Below are positions 12,764 through 13,575 of a stretch of DNA of 13,575 bases, piece after piece. The notes below the pieces were generated by a model. The model ran no database searches. It was given only the letters and a program-made list of their open reading frames with translations, and was not told the DNA's origin. Position numbers and translations under genes: made by a program. Source of the DNA: Candidatus Methanoplasma sp. (GTDB lineage Archaea > Thermoplasmatota > Thermoplasmata > Methanomassiliicoccales > Methanomethylophilaceae); the NCBI GenBank assembly GCA_031288985.1, contig JAITQH010000105.1:1-13575 (forward strand). The letters run 5' to 3'. The number at the start of each line of letters is the position of its first letter. Position 1 is the stretch's first letter.

Positions 12764-13378
12764 TCAGTCCTTGACGCCGATGATGATGTGGCATTCGCCG
12801 TCGCTGCGTCTGAACGTCGGCGTTATGCCCGCCGATGCGAACATCTCCTCGATCTCGTTCAGGTCGGGAACGACGTCATGGCGTATGACGGCGTGATGAT
12901 GCATGTGCACCCGGTTGATGGCCTCCCTGGAACACGAATGCGACACGACCATCTTCCCTCCGCTCTTCAGGCATTTTGAGAGAAGCCTCACCGCTTCCGG
13001 TTTGTCATGGAAGTGCGGGAGGCAGGAGTTGCAGACCACCGCGTCGTAATCTCCGGTCGGGATGATGTCGTAGACGTCCACTGCCTCGAAACGCACCTTG
13101 GGGTGTTCCGAGGGAGGGTATTTCGCGATCGCGCGGGCTATCATCCCGTCGGATATGTCCGTCGCAACGACCGATCCCGCATCAAGCGCCTCCTCATAGA
13201 ACGGTATCATGACGCCGGTCCCTGTGCCCACGTCCAATATCTTCTCGCTTCCGCCGAGATCCATGAGCGATGCGACATACTTTGCCTTGGGTACGTCGTT
13301 CTCGTAGTTGTCGTCCCAATTTTCCGCGAGCCTGTTGAAAAACTCCCGCTCCATCCTGCCGTGTTCTATGCGGTCCAT
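12764..13378 (-). CDS. Class I SAM-dependent methyltransferase
   Basis: This 204-residue Rossmann-fold methyltransferase of the Methyltransf_11/25 type has motif I KILDVGTGTGVMIPF (46-60), an acidic residue at the end of strand 2 (VATDIS, D74), VDVYDI (D101), DYDAVVCNSCLPHF (110-123) in place of the usual motif IV, and SGGKMVVSHSCSRE (139-152). The C-terminal half has a histidine-rich stretch (RVHMHHHAVIRHD). The N-terminal FFNRLAENWDDNY resembles UbiE-like enzymes. The substrate is unknown. It starts eight bases after the stop of an ABC transporter ATPase gene, so the two are probably co-transcribed. Such a link suggests a role around uptake of a metal complex or corrinoid, which is an inference from position only. 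Confidence 0.88.
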   Translation of the reverse strand: MDRIEHGRMEREFFNRLAENWDDNYENDVPKAKYVASLMDLGGSEKILDVGTGTGVMIPFYEEALDAGSVVATDISDGMIARAIAKYPPSEHPKVRFEAVDVYDIIPTGDYDAVVCNSCLPHFHDKPEAVRLLSKCLKSGGKMVVSHSCSREAINRVHMHHHAVIRHDVVPDLNEIEEMFASAGITPTFRRSDGECHIIIGVKD

Positions 13379-13386
13379 TCAATCCC

Positions 13387-13575
13387 TCACTTCGGTATCA
13401 CAGTCGGTATCCCCCGAACCTGCTCCACGTAGGCATCCATGCCGTACACCTCGCGTATGCTCTCGGGAGTCACGGCCTCCGGGCCGCCGGGCGCCCGGGC
13501 GCGGGCCGGGTGCCTGAAAAACCAAACCGCCCCAGAAACGACGGCCCCAGGTACATAGTGGCGGGGGTTGTGGGC
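13387..13575 (-). CDS. ABC transporter ATP-binding protein, C-terminal fragment (FecE/BtuD type)
   Basis: The minus-strand frame is open from the window edge to a TGA at 13387-13389. Its last part, PEAVTPESIREVYGMDAYVE and then RGIPTVIPK, closely resembles the C-terminus of ATPases of iron-complex and cobalamin importers, which energise uptake through a membrane permease. Nearer the window edge only HNP-H looks like the family (SHNPNH-type after the Walker/H-loop region). The part between, about 13481-13560, reads as VWFFRHPARARAP and does not look like it, in a very GC-rich stretch. This may be a local assembly or sequencing error, a pair of compensating frameshifts, or real divergence. The N-terminal domain with Walker motifs lies outside the window. 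Confidence 0.6.
   Translation of the reverse strand, partial: AHNPRHYVPGAVVSGAVWFFRHPARARAPGGPEAVTPESIREVYGMDAYVEQVRGIPTVIPK

Overview
The window looks like an archaeal chromosome segment of moderately high GC, and I favour a methanogenic Thermoplasmata of the Methanomassiliicoccales type. Reasons: most transcription units start with an A/T-rich TATA-like box centred about 24-29 bases before the start codon (leaderless or nearly leaderless archaeal promoters); the genes are archaeal forms (UPF0284-type CobT, an ApgM-superfamily protein, archaeal HypF, a PHP protein joined to his genes); and there is a long BspA-like leucine-rich-repeat surface protein with a C-terminal membrane anchor, of the kind common in host-associated members of that order. 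All 13 complete reading frames annotated here end in TGA. The lineage is an inference, not proven by the window.

Left part (1-4844, all minus strand): an S-methyl-5'-thioadenosine phosphorylase with its own promoter, then an apparent operon of hypF ([NiFe]-hydrogenase maturation), a divergent ApgM-superfamily phosphatase/mutase, and a CobT-like enzyme of cobamide lower-ligand activation. The CobT-like gene has an in-frame TAG at codon 228, yet the same frame continues with conserved family sequence to the window edge. Given the likely lineage and the absence of TAG as a stop here, the TAG may be read as pyrrolysine. This is the most interesting observation.

Middle part (4845-10125, plus strand): a promoter region, a 54-codon upstream ORF with a strong ribosome binding site whose stop overlaps the start of the surface protein (ATGA), the 968-residue repeat protein with two cap-plus-repeat arrays, a 310-base region without a convincing gene, an AlbA_2/ATPase-fold predicted regulator, a 60-base array carrying four copies of CGCCCAAACT, and a small 47-residue acidic protein. 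This part looks accessory.

Right part (10126-13575, minus strand): a histidine operon hisB-hisF-hisIE ending in a PHP phosphoesterase that probably supplies the histidinol-phosphatase step, with overlaps or a one-base gap between genes. Upstream lie a SAM-dependent methyltransferase and the C-terminal end of an ABC transporter ATPase that runs off the window. No rRNA, tRNA, CRISPR array or insertion sequence was found.
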